A stretch of 64,000 bases of DNA. Origin: Stenocarpella maydis. Lineage: Eukaryota > Ascomycota > Sordariomycetes > Diaporthales > Diaporthaceae. Position 1 is the stretch's first letter, and every line of letters starts with the position of its first letter. Made by a program: the position numbers and the translations under genes. Location: assembly GCA_002270565.1 (NCBI GenBank), contig NQMI01000150.1, positions 1 to 64,000 on the forward strand, written 5' to 3'. Shown here one piece after another: positions 1 through 9,771 of the stretch. The notes under the pieces were generated by a model. That model did not search any database. It saw only the letters and a program-made list of their open reading frames with translations, and was not told the DNA's origin.

Positions 1-147
1 ATATACTTTTTGGGTAAGAAATAAGGGTAATGCAGAGGTCTGAATTAAGGTGCAAATGCAGGCCAAAATAATCGACTCACGGCCACCAAACTCATCTTGC
101 GTCGCGCACGCACTAGGCGTACTCAGCGAAAATCGCCTGACTCGCAA

Positions 148-218
148 GAAGTCTAGGGTAACTCCTTACTAGAAGTCTAGGGTAACTCCTTACAAGAAGT
201 CTAGGGTAACTCCTTGCA
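148..218. repeat. 24-bp tandem repeat, about three copies
   Basis: Three head-to-tail copies of a 24-bp unit with core GTCTAGGGTAACTCCTT occur here. The first two differ only in the last base, the third has two changes, and a partial fourth copy follows. The array sits at the edge of the AT-rich block. No reading frame is supported and its role is unknown. Confidence 0.8.
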
Positions 219-239
219 GGAAGTGCCAACGCCCTGCTG

Positions 240-1050
240 AGCGGTTCCGTTTAACAAGTATAAAGCTTCTTCTCCTTAATAATTATATAAGAAACTAAGA
301 AAGATTAGCTAAAAATACTTATATTATAAAGAAGAAATAACCTCTAACTATTTATAAAAACTTTAAAATTATTATACTTCTTATTATATTTAATAGACAT
401 ATAATAATATAATATTCTTTTTATTATTTAATAAGACTACTTTTTTTTTATAAAATATATAAGGTGTAACTTTAAAACCTAACGACTTAATTAAAATAAA
501 AAGATAATCCTACTGATTTAATTTTTTAAAATATTATTCCTTTATATATAGTATTATAATTAAATTAATAAAAACTATATATAAAAACTAAATAATAAAG
601 AAAAAAGGAAATATATTAGATAAATCTTTTAAGAGTAAAAAAGTAATAAAGCAAGGGAATAATACTATAAATATAATAGAAATAAAACTAGAGATTAATT
701 ATTAGTCCCTTAGAGGTATAAATAAAACCATACTAGGTACCTAAATAAGCTAATAGGAAGCAATACAATCTAGTAAGACTATATAATAAATTAAAAGGAA
801 AATTAAGATAGTTTAAGTAATACTATTACTCTAAATAATCCAAATGCTCTATTGATCCTATTACTCCTAATAAGCAATACTCTAAGTAAGCCCTAAGGAG
901 TAATACTCTTATTATTTTAGGCTAAAGAGATAGATTATATAAACCTATAATTATTACTACTAGATAATATAGGTGATTCCACTTTAAACGCCCCTCAAAC
1001 ATAAACCTGCTTACTAGGTTTATTAGCCAAGAACCAGCTGTAATCGTCAT
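240..1050. repeat. AT-rich, RIP-like degenerate DNA
   Basis: This stretch is overwhelmingly A and T, dense in TpA, almost free of CpG and poor in CpA, with stop codons in every frame. That is the signature left by repeat-induced point mutation on an old duplicated element in Pezizomycotina. No transposase or reverse-transcriptase motif survives to identify the element. The change to normal GC-rich sequence comes around 1050-1400. From 1051 to 1415 I see only a G-run (about 1270) and no gene. Confidence 0.7.
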
Positions 1051-1415
1051 AATTCAAAGGTCTTTAAAGAAAGAATTTAAAGGGTTAGGGTAGTAGGGTA
1101 GCTTTTTTCCTCTGTAGGAGGTATGAGAATTCCTAATAAGCTGCACGCTTAATGCTTGTACTGGGTGGGCGAACAGGGTCGAGCTGGGTTGGCGGTCCTG
1201 AAAAGCTGGGTAGGCGTGGCAGTTCGAATGTGGTCTGCCAGCGTTGCCTTGTCTTGGGTTGGGCGATGTTGGTGGGGGGGGGGGTATAAAGATTACGCGT
1301 AACCCCCGAATAACCCTAGCTGACCACTCAAGCAGCAAATAATGGCCATATACCGTGAATAGTCGTTTCAGCGCACCTCAAGTTTATGCTCACCATGATA
1401 TGACAGACCACTGAA

Positions 1416-2602
1416 ATGGCGTCGCTGAAGATGGCAATGTTGCCGTCTTTACGGCGGCAGAACCTCCTCGCAGAGTTGTGCGTCCACTGCTCAGTTACCT
1501 CCTCGAGCCTCAGTATGTGATCGCTGACCTAGCTCTCTCGTCTCCAGCGCTGGGCTCAAGCAGTCCTGCCCCCAGGGCGTGTTCGTCAGTTTGACGCCAG
1601 GTGACCCTTCCCTGTGGTCAGGCGTCATGTTTGTGCGCAAAGGTATACAGACAATCAGCAGCTAGCTCAAATCTGCCAAAGCCATACTGATAACCACCAA
1701 GGGCCCTATGCTACCGCCATCCTCCGATTCTACATGTCCTTCCCGGACACGTACCCGGCACTGCCGCCGCTCGTGACATTCTCGACAGACATGTTCCACC
1801 CGCTGATCACGCCCCTTACGACCTACATGTACACGACGGACATACAGGAGGGCGGCACTGTCAGCGCAACGGACGAGGAGCGTCTCCCACCAGGCGGCTT
1901 CAGCCTGCGGCACGGCTTCCCGGACTGGTTCGGCCGCGGCAGGAAGGGCCGGCCAGCCCCGGGCCAATACCCTCCAGAGACACCCAGGTCCTCCAGGGCC
2001 CTTGCCGGCGGCGGCGAAAGCAACTCGAGCACGCCCAACTCCAAGATCGCCGCCACGCCGCCAAGCGCGGGCGGGGGAGCTGCCGGCAATGCTGGGACTG
2101 GCGGCAGCACTGGCAGCAAGCTGTCTTTTATGGACGTGCACAAGAGGGACATTTCTACCGGCGAGGTGCTGAGCTACATCCGCAGCACCTTTGACGACCA
2201 GGCCGTACTGGACTCGATCCCGCTCGAAGCCGCCGGAAACCCTGGTGCATGGCATGCGTGGGCCTCGTACCGCGGCCATACCACCGTCCCCGAGGGCGAA
2301 CCAGCCGCCAGGAAGCCGGGCGAGTGGAACTGGGAGGGAGTGTGGGAGGAGAGGGTCCAGAGGAACATCCAGGCATCTTTGTCAGAGCCTGTACTGTATG
2401 GGGATGTTGGTGGGGACGACACTGTGAGGCACCAGCATTTCGAAATTGGATTGACTATTTATCACTCTGGCTGACAGCTCGACAGATCCGTTTCCTCAGC
2501 ATGGACGAGAGCGAAGTCGAGACGGTAAAGGACAACCTTTACAAGACTCTGGGCGAATCGGCGAGGGCTGACCCGCTGGCTGTTCCTTCCGTCGTTCCTT
2601 GA
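1416..2602 (+). CDS. Ubiquitin E2 variant (UEV/AKTIP-like) protein
   Basis: Predicted as four exons (1416-1477, 1548-1642, 1702-2409, 2478-2602), about 329 aa. The splices join perfectly in frame and rebuild a UBC fold: an N-terminal RRQNLLAEF helix, VSLTPGDPSLWSGVMFVRKGPY, then LRFYMSFPDTYPALPPLVTF. The position where an E2 would carry its catalytic Cys after the HP motif instead reads FHPLITPLTTYMY, so this looks like a catalytically dead E2 variant of the AKTIP/FTS type, not an active conjugase. A long Gly/Ser/Pro-rich insert (about residues 120-200) is followed by a conserved-looking C-terminal half with PGAWHAW and WNWEGVWEERV. AKTIP-family proteins act in FTS-Hook-FHIP endosome transport; assigning that role here is inference. 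The last intron (2410-2477) is my inference; without it the frame stops at 2474. Confidence 0.8.
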
Positions 2603-2789
2603 GTTTGTGAGTAGTGTCGGCCACAAGGAAAGCGCGTATCACCAGAGTTAGAGGAGTCAACAAAGCACTCGGCATGTTTCTTTTCCTTGGACTTGATCAG
2701 CAATGCTTAGAATCGATACCCAATGATCGCTTTTACATCCGCATCGGATTATCTCGCCTGTTATCCGGACAACTGCATCACTTTCGACT

Positions 2790-3433
2790 ATGAGTGACCA
2801 AACTGGTATCATCGTGCTTTTCACCGTTGTTCCAGTTTCACTCGTGGCCATCGTCGCTTATATCTTCATCAAGCTGCTCCCCCCTGTCCAGGCGACAACA
2901 CGGGGCCGAGGGGCGTCCGCGCGACGGATTCGCAGAGCAGCGCCTGTTTTTGCTCGTCCCGACTCGTGGCCAGACCTTGAATCTTCCACTCTGCACCGAT
3001 CTCGACCTTTAGACCAAGCACTACGTAGCAGTACTAGCGACAAATTGAGCATTGCAGTTCCGAAATCAGCATGGAGCCCCACGCGCCAGAACCGACTCAA
3101 CTGGGGCTTCACGATGCGGAACAATGCAGCACACCGCCCGAGCTGAAGCATATCCTGCCGCTGCGCATCGTCAAGCGCTCCGACAGCACCTGCGCTGAGG
3201 ATGCTGACGAGCGGCCATGTAGACGATGCAGCCAGGCGACCACTGAGAGTCGTGGCAGCGCACCCGAGTCTATTGGTGAACAGCAACTCACGTTGCCCAA
3301 GGTTCGGGGCAGCAGGACCAGCCAGGTCTTTGACAGTCTTGGTGATGTCGATGAGTCTCCTGTGCCGCTGGGTCGCGAGGCCTATTTACGGAATGGTTGG
3401 TTACTTGAATCGCCCCCTGACGTGCACTGCTGA
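2790..3433 (+). CDS. Uncharacterised membrane-segment ORF (exon structure unresolved)
   Basis: An ATG at 2790 opens a frame with a convincing transmembrane segment (IIVLFTVVPVSLVAIVAYIF, roughly residues 7-26), followed by a basic Arg-rich stretch. A second coding-like frame of acidic, charged composition runs to a stop at 3433. They may be exons of one gene, possibly the 5' part of the next gene at 3490, but I cannot place the introns with confidence. I do not recognise the family. Confidence 0.35.
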
Positions 3434-3489
3434 TAGGGTAGGCAGGTCGAGGGGCGCCTGCTCATCATCTCATCAGCGCGGGGCAGAGA

Positions 3490-4329
3490 ATGCCGTCAAA
3501 CCAATATTACAACGTCGACGCCGGGGACTTGCAATCCATTGGGTCCTGCTCTTCTCGCGGGCTACCGATGCTCAGAGGGAAAGGCCTCGCCAAGTCTGCC
3601 GTTGGATTCCGAGATCAATTCGCCTTTCTTAGTCCTCGCAACGGCGTGTCACCGCCGTATCGTCCGTTCCCTGGTCTTCTGGGCGACATTATCCAGAGAT
3701 CGAGGACATCGAATACTGTACCCTGCGGCGACTCAGAGGACCCGTTCTGTTCTCAGCTGTCCGAAGACGACCCGACCGCAATTTCCATTGCCACGCCTGA
3801 AGTAATTGTCACCTCCGACATTCGAGTGGTGGACCACGGTTACCACAACTTCTGGGTGGCGGTCGAGATCAGGACAACAAAAGGTGATGGGTGCCTCTGC
3901 GATATCAAGGTCGACATCGAGCCCACTGCCAACAGTGCTGTACTAGAGGTGGTTAAGAACTTTTCCGCGCCGACAAGTCTGTCAGCCGGTTCTGCAATCC
4001 TGGTCCTTGCAAACGTCGAGTTAAACCTAGCCAACTACCCCAGGATCAGGGGCCACATCAGGTCGAACTCGGACGACCTCATAGAGGACCTCGAGGACCA
4101 GCTGGGCAGCGCGCAATGCGAGTACATGACGGTCAACCTCATCTACCAGCATTCCGCCTTGGCGCCCCGCATCAGAGACGCCAGCAGCGGAGTCGCCACC
4201 AGGGCCCAGACCAATATCTGCACCGCGTACACGGCCGCGGTGAACCGGCACAACGCCGCGTCGCCCTGGTCTCCGCCTCCGGCGCCCGCGCCGAACCACC
4301 GCCTCCTGGGCATCATCGCGGCCCACTAG
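3490..4329 (+). CDS. Uncharacterised fungal protein, interrupted by in-frame TAG
   Basis: The open frame encodes 279 aa and then stops at a TAG (4327-4329). Reading on in the same frame gives a further 138 codons of plausible protein to 4746, ending in an Arg/Lys-rich tail that includes RVWAKIRR. The central part (about residues 110-230) looks like a folded beta-rich domain with the segments FWVAVEIRTT, CDIKVDIEP and EYMTVNLIYQHS, flanked by a Pro-rich linker (SPPPAPAPN). The residue at the stop is plausibly a former Trp, since TGG to TAG is one G-to-A change. I do not recognise a named domain. It could be a decaying gene, a truncated but functional one, or a sequencing error. The real start may lie upstream, in exons near 2790-3433. 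Confidence 0.5.
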   Translation: MPSNQYYNVDAGDLQSIGSCSSRGLPMLRGKGLAKSAVGFRDQFAFLSPRNGVSPPYRPFPGLLGDIIQRSRTSNTVPCGDSEDPFCSQLSEDDPTAISIATPEVIVTSDIRVVDHGYHNFWVAVEIRTTKGDGCLCDIKVDIEPTANSAVLEVVKNFSAPTSLSAGSAILVLANVELNLANYPRIRGHIRSNSDDLIEDLEDQLGSAQCEYMTVNLIYQHSALAPRIRDASSGVATRAQTNICTAYTAAVNRHNAASPWSPPPAPAPNHRLLGIIAAH

Positions 4330-4746
4330 GGCGTGGACGCCGCCGACGAGCTCCTGCAGACGAAGCTCACGGGGAGGCCGACGCCGCGCAAGACAACGTA
4401 CCTGGGAGCCCCGAACCCGAGCGTCGCTTCGCGGCGTGGTGGCCGCCACCGCGCGGTGCCGATGCCGACGCGGCCTGCGCCGACGGTGCCTCATGGTGCC
4501 GACGAGAATGAGCGTGGCGGCCGCCGCCGTGGAAGCGGAGAGCGCCACGAGCACGGCGACGATGTTGGTCAGGCCTCGAGGGTCTGGGCCAAGATCCGGC
4601 GGTGCTCTGGGCTCAGCCTCGCGGACAGGACGAACATGTGCGTGGCTGAGGAGCAGAGCCTTTCTGCGAAGAGGGGGGTCCCGAAAGGTAGTGGGAAGGC
4701 GAGGAAGGGGTCGGGCCGTTGGGGGTTTGGAAATTGGTGGGCTTGA

Positions 4747-5237
4747 CTGGGTTTCTGAGGATCGTGGCTGACATATTATCATCATGGGTGCGCTGAAGTC
4801 GGGAGTTGCCAAGTTGTAGACTCATGGCTATGCACACAGTTGTTGGTCAATGACATGCTTGCTGCTTCACTGGCAGCAGATTATATGTGGCTGTGCTGGG
4901 GGTGACCGCTTGAATCCGTTGCCTGTAGTCAGATGTTGGGAGGTATGGGACTTGCGAGTCACTGCAGATCTTCCAAAGAAGCTGATGATAGTTTATTTCC
5001 ATGATGCAGCAGCCTACGCCCCGCAATCCTGCCGTTTCACACCGTAGATTGCCTTGGTTTTCTCAGCCATGTATATGTATATAAGCGACACGTGCGCTTC
5101 CAAATTCTCAGGTCATACGTAGTCGGTGTCGGGCCGATTGAAATGAGACAGGCAGACCGCAAGATTGGTGAACAATATCAGTGGAAGTCGAGAATTCGTA
5201 ATATAGGCTGCATCTTCAAATTTGTTTTCTGGTCAGC
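4747..5237. other. Intergenic, nothing recognised
   Basis: Gene-free spacer between the uncharacterised plus-strand gene and the 3' end of the minus-strand AlkB gene. It is mixed-composition sequence with no open frame of interest. Confidence 0.6.
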
Positions 5238-6662
5238 TCAAGCTTTGGCGTTGGTGGCCTCTTTGCCTCGCCAAACAGGATTGCCATCATCATCGAACTC
5301 GGCCCACTCGAAGAATGTGCAGCCATCCTTTCCAGGCACATTCCCAGCGTGGCACATCCAGAAATACCTGCCCCAGTTCTCCTTTTTCTTCTGCACAACC
5401 CGAAGCACCGTGGGGATGCCACACCTGCATTTGGGCGTGCGACTGGGGTGCAGGCTGGCCTTGTAGTCGCGGTACGTGACGTTGATCCGCCGGCTGCCGG
5501 CGAGGGGGTGCGGGTCGATGACCTGCGCGGGCGCGATACTGTGCTTCCACTCCTCCTGCATCTCGGCGTGCATCACGAGCAGCGAGTTGTGCGGGAGGTG
5601 AATGGCGATCTGGCCGGCGGCATCACCGCTGCTGTCCGCAGCCCTGGCATCCTCGGTGGTGGTGGCCCCTTCGTCCTTGGGCACGACCCGCCGCACGCGG
5701 AACTCGCGCGCCACGCCGAGCGAGAGCGACCCAATGACCGCGCGCGGCCCCAGGTACGTCAGCTGGTCAGAGTGCCAGCCTACCGACTCCGCGGGGCCAT
5801 TGTAGCAGTTGACGAAGGCCGCGTTCGGGGTCCAGGGCGCCGGGGACTGGTGTTTGAGCTTGACGCCGCCTGGGTAGCGGGCCGTGATGCGTTTCTGGAC
5901 CTCGGCGCCCACGGCCTGCTGGACAAGGGGCTTGACCTTGTCTAGATAGGGTGTGATCTTGCGGACGTCGGTGAGACGTGCGCCGTTGTATAAATACTGT
6001 TGTGGACTGCTGTCAGCATGCGCGTCTTGCACGGAGGTTTGAGAAGGCTCGTCTACCTCGATTTTCTGTCTCCTCATCTCATCATAGCTATCAACATAGA
6101 ACGAGGAGGTATGTGGGCTTGAGACGACAGTGTCGAAAAGCTTGAAGCTGATCTTCTCAAACGTCCTTGACTCTTGGAGCATCTCTTTCAAGAGGCCGTT
6201 TGCCAGATCAGAGGGAAGGAAATTGTGGATAACAGAACAGGGTGTGTGCTCTTCTATATCACCGGGATCAAAGAGATGGAGGGTAGCACCTTTTCGGGAC
6301 AACAGTTTTGTCTTCTTGGTTGGTGGAACGCCGTCCGCGGAATCAAGTACGGCGAAGTTCTTCAGCGATGTCTGCGAGACCACTACGTTTGCAGCTCTGT
6401 TTGACGGCGGCAAAGGCGAGGGCGATGGCTTGCTGCCGTTGCTCGGAGCAGACAAGGACCCAGAAGAGGCGGAGACGGAGCCGTCATGCTCAAGCAAAAC
6501 CTCAAGGAGAGCCTCGGGTGAAAAGCCGGGATGCAGAGATGAGAGAATGGCGAGCTTGACCTCGGTGGGCTCATGGTCGGCAGCTTGGATGGGGCCACCC
6601 AAGGCCGTCGTCTGGTCATCCGCAGGGGTCGCCTTCCGCTTTCTCCTGATGAAGGACTCCAT
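5238..6662 (-). CDS. AlkB-like 2OG-Fe(II) dioxygenase with CUE and GRF domains
   Basis: Intronless, 474 aa. An N-terminal CUE-like ubiquitin-binding segment (about residues 33-62, with LAILSSLHPGFSPEALLEVL) is followed by a low-complexity linker. The AlkB catalytic core (about 130-402) carries the iron ligands H297 and D299 (WHSD) and H374 (WKHSI), and the 2-oxoglutarate-binding RRINVTYR around 391-398. The C-terminus is a GRF-type zinc ribbon (about 411-455) with C412, C414, C437 and C448, plus the FFEW signature. AlkB enzymes oxidatively remove alkyl groups from nucleic-acid bases. GRF fingers bind nucleic acid and CUE domains bind ubiquitin, so a nuclear repair role at ubiquitin-marked lesions is a reasonable inference. 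The Met at 6662 precedes a basic SFIRRKRK motif and is the natural start. The gene is divergent from PEX7 across 323 bp. Confidence 0.93.
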   Translation of the reverse strand: MESFIRRKRKATPADDQTTALGGPIQAADHEPTEVKLAILSSLHPGFSPEALLEVLLEHDGSVSASSGSLSAPSNGSKPSPSPLPPSNRAANVVVSQTSLKNFAVLDSADGVPPTKKTKLLSRKGATLHLFDPGDIEEHTPCSVIHNFLPSDLANGLLKEMLQESRTFEKISFKLFDTVVSSPHTSSFYVDSYDEMRRQKIEVDEPSQTSVQDAHADSSPQQYLYNGARLTDVRKITPYLDKVKPLVQQAVGAEVQKRITARYPGGVKLKHQSPAPWTPNAAFVNCYNGPAESVGWHSDQLTYLGPRAVIGSLSLGVAREFRVRRVVPKDEGATTTEDARAADSSGDAAGQIAIHLPHNSLLVMHAEMQEEWKHSIAPAQVIDPHPLAGSRRINVTYRDYKASLHPSRTPKCRCGIPTVLRVVQKKKENWGRYFWMCHAGNVPGKDGCTFFEWAEFDDDGNPVWRGKEATNAKA

Positions 6663-6985
6663 GCCTCATTGTGGAGCGACGGGCTGGTCCGAGATGGAAG
6701 GCCTATGAGAAGCAACAAATGCGAACGTCTGGCGTGGCGGTGACTTGGTTGTCGCACCAAGGGCGCGTGTGCTTGACGAGACGTGAGTGACATGATTGAC
6801 AGGGTCGCTCGGCAGGTCGCCACGACGGCACGTGCTCTCGCGCACAGCACCATGCGCCGGGCCGGAATCGGCCAAGGCAGCGGGGGAACAACCGAGGCTC
6901 GCAGCGATTGACATGACCCTACTCCGTACTCTCTCGGGCACACACTCATGAAGGAGCCGCCGCGTCGGAAGCCACCTCACTCAGC
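6663..6985. promoter_or_regulatory. Shared divergent promoter, AlkB / PEX7
   Basis: This 323-bp interval is all that separates the start codons of the minus-strand AlkB gene and the plus-strand PEX7 gene, so it must hold both promoters. It contains an ACTCCGTACT motif (6921-6930) of a type repeated elsewhere in the window. I see no clear TATA box. Confidence 0.6.
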
Positions 6986-8218
6986 ATGGCTGCTATGCTT
7001 GAGTTCCGCACGCGGGGATTCAACCCATATGCCGTCAAGTACTCCCCGTATTATGACAACCGCGTGGCTGTCGCCTCGGCTGCCAACTTTGGCATCGTGG
7101 GCAATGGCCGTCTGTTTGCGCTTGGCCTGACGGCGGCTGGCATCCAGGTCGAGAAGACGTGAGTGCCTTGGCGCAGCCATCATCAGCCTCCACGATCCCT
7201 GTTCCCACCTCCCGTTTCCTAACAAGACCTCCCCAGCTTCGACACAAACGACGCCCTGTATGACCTGGCATGGTCCGAGATCAACGAGAACCAAGTGCTC
7301 GCCGCCTGCGGCGATGGCTCCATCAAGCTGTTCGACCTCGGCGTCGACACCTACCCGGTGATGAACTACCACGAGCACAAGCGGGAGACATTCTCCGTCT
7401 TCTGGAACCAGACCACAAAGGATACCTTCGTCTCGAGCTCGTGGGACGGCACCGTCAAGATAGTCAGTCCCTCCCCCCCCCCTCCCACTCTCACAAGCAG
7501 GCATTGCTCACACACAGTGCCTCCCCAGTGGTCGCCAACCCGCCCGCAGTCCCTCAAGACCCTCCCCATCGGCAGCTGCACCTACAGCGTCTCCTTCTCC
7601 CCCCACAACCCCTCCCTCATCTCCGCCGTCTCCTCCGACTCCCGCCTCCGCGTCTTCGACCTGCGCACCCCTCCCTCGGCAAAGTACCACCTCGTGCACG
7701 ACATCCCCGTGCACCAGACGCCCGCCGCGCGCATCGCCGGCACCCCGCCAGGGCCGGGCCAGCCCTCGGAGGTCCTCACGCACGACTGGAACAAGTACAG
7801 CCCGGCCGGCGTCATCGCCACGGCCGGCGTCGACCGCGCGATCCGCACCTTCGACCTGCGCGCCCCCTACGCGGGGCCCGTGGCGGTGCTCGAGGGCCAC
7901 GGCTACGCGGTGCGCCGGCTCGCGTGGAGCCCGCACGCCAGCGACGTCCTCGTCAGCGCCAGCTACGACATGTCTGTGCGCGTCTGGACCGACGGGTCCA
8001 CCATGGCCCCGCCGCCGCCGCCGCCCGCCGCGGACCGCCCGGGTGACCTGGGCGGCGCCCCCGTGCGCGCCGGCGTGCAGCTCGGGCTGATGAACAGGCA
8101 CACCGAGTTCGCGACGGGCGTCGACTGGTGCCTGTTTGGGGCCGGCGGGTGGGTGGCTTCTGCCGGGTGGGACGAGAGGGTTCTTCTGTGGGACGCGAAC
8201 TCGCTCATAAGAAGATAG
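6986..8218 (+). CDS. PEX7: Peroxin-7, PTS2 receptor (WD40)
   Basis: Three exons (6986-7158, 7237-7462, 7529-8218), about 362 aa. It starts MAAMLEFRTRGFNPYAVKYS, the typical Pex7 opening, and reads through WD-type blades including DALYDLAWSE, GDGSIKLFDL, FVSSSWDGTVKI, IRTFDLRAP, SYDMSVRVW and a terminal WDERVLLWD. Pex7 binds the nonapeptide PTS2 signal of cargo such as thiolase in the cytosol and, with a Pex20-type co-receptor, delivers it to the peroxisomal docking complex. Both introns have canonical ends. The second (7463-7528) is 66 nt with no stop, so retention would stay in frame but insert a Ser/Pro-rich loop into a blade. The spliced form gives the expected continuous propeller. A low-complexity Pro run (PPPPPPAA) sits in a late loop. 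Confidence 0.95.
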
Positions 8219-8678
8219 GCAATTTAGGGAAGGCCTTTTGTCTCTTTTTGAGGGAGTGTAGTATATATACAGGAAACCCGATGGAATGTGCTTACCATGA
8301 TTTTATATTGATACCCGGTGAGAACGCTAGGCTTTACGGCATTCGCACTACTGTGGGGGTGGGACGCGCTGGTTTCGGTTGAAATAGGTATAAGAAGCAA
8401 GGGCATTAGACAGGAACGAGGAGGCAGTTGTTCCATTCCAATTTCCTTTCGATATTCCCGCGCTCGGTGAACCGTCTCCCCCCTCCCATCTCGCGTCGGC
8501 CCATCGCCCAGTCGTTCAATTCCATACCATCGCGTACAGTGGCAGCGGCGGAGGGCGAACTGTGACGGAACGGCGCATAAACGCGTCAGCACTCGTCGTC
8601 GACAACGCAAGCCACGCAGCGCAGTGGCGTGAGCCCCAGCCCAGACGACCGCGGGCCCAGGGCGGGCGCGGGCGCCTT
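8219..8678. other. Convergent 3' spacer, nothing recognised
   Basis: This sequence lies between the PEX7 stop and the stop of the minus-strand NTF2-like gene. It should contain both polyadenylation regions. No open frame here is convincing. Confidence 0.6.
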
Positions 8679-9771
8679 CTACTGGCCGTCTTTCTTCCCT
8701 CCCTTCCAGGACTTTCGCGGAGGGGTGGACGGTGCCTTACTACTGTTGGCTGCCTGGCTGCTGCTGTTCCCGTTTGTCCTTCCCGCCGCGCCGCTGCCGC
8801 CGCCACTGCTGTCCTCGCCGTTGTTGGAGGACGGCCCGCTCTGCGACTTTGCCTTCCCCTCCGTGATCTTATGCGGTTTCTTCGCCCCTTCGTCGCCGTT
8901 CTTGTCGTCGTCGTGATACCTCTCCACCTGCTCGATGCTACCCTCCACGCCTCCCCGGGCGGGGTCCTTCTGGGAGGCCCACGGCGACAGCGGCACGAAT
9001 AGGCTCAGGAACACGGAGATGGCGGTCGCGCACAGCTGGAAGACGAACCAGAATGGCCGCCACGCGCACCACCAGTACGGCCCCGTGAACTTGAGGAACT
9101 CGTTGACCTGGTACAGGTCCTCCTGCCGGGATATCCTCCAGACCTGCTGGCTGGGGGGCCCGGGCTGACCGGGTGCTGCTGGCTTCTCGCCGCCCTCGGG
9201 GCCCTGCCGCCTGTTCACCATCACCTGCGGCTCGCCGTTGCGGTGCGCGCCCAGGTCGCAGGGGACCAGGTCCAGGACCGTGACGAGCCTCACGCGGGCG
9301 TGGTAGCCCGGCGCGAACCAGACGGAGAAAATCTGCCGCATGTCGAGGTACATCTTGTCCCTCTCCTTGTCGTGCACTAGTAAAGACACGTCAGAACATT
9401 GTTATCAGGCCTGCGCGGCCGCAGGCGGGACGGGGGGGCCAACACCCGCGGGAAAAGTCTGGGCGTCGTGTGCTTGACTTACAAGCCGTGTCGATGTCAA
9501 TGGCAATCTCGGGCGACAACATCCGGTACCACTGGAAGATCCCCCGTAGGGCGTCGCGCGAGCTGAGGCGGCGCAGCCCCGGGACGGGGATGTCGCCCTG
9601 GCTGAAGCGCGGGGCGATGCAGAAGGGGTGCACGAACTCGGCGTCGGGAGTGAAGTAGCGGTCGATGATGCGGCGCTGCTCGTCCGGCGTTCCCTGACAC
9701 AGCGACCGGACCACTTGTCTTATTTCCTGTTCTGGTGGCACGGGTCCCGCGTTAGAAGGGAGTCGGAGCAT
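8679..9771 (-). CDS. NTF2-like (SigF-type) fold protein with membrane segment
   Basis: Two exons (9483-9771 and 8679-9376) joined across a 106-nt intron, 328 aa. The N-terminal half matches an NTF2-like alpha+beta barrel: EIRQVVRSLCQGTPDEQ, IIDRYFTPDAEFVHPFC, then DKMYLDMRQIFSVWF and VRLVTVLDL, ending EDLYQVNEFLKFTGPYW. A hydrophobic segment follows (PFWFVFQLCATAISVFLSLF, about residues 220-245) and then a Lys/Ser/Gly-rich polar tail of about 90 residues. Fungal proteins with this layout are known only by their fold; the ligand or partner is unknown. The topology suggests a soluble domain on the surface of an internal membrane. The start Met at 9771 is the first in frame, and its context gives no reason to prefer another. 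Confidence 0.82.

Noticed and set aside
1662..2279. 205-codon frame opposite the UEV gene
   Set aside because: Antisense shadow of GC-rich coding sequence. The plus-strand frame has the UBC motifs and intron structure.
4027..4812. 261-codon minus-strand frame over the end of the uncharacterised gene
   Set aside because: Its composition is Arg/Ala/Gly-rich, as expected from the complement of GC-rich codons. It has no domain or splice support.
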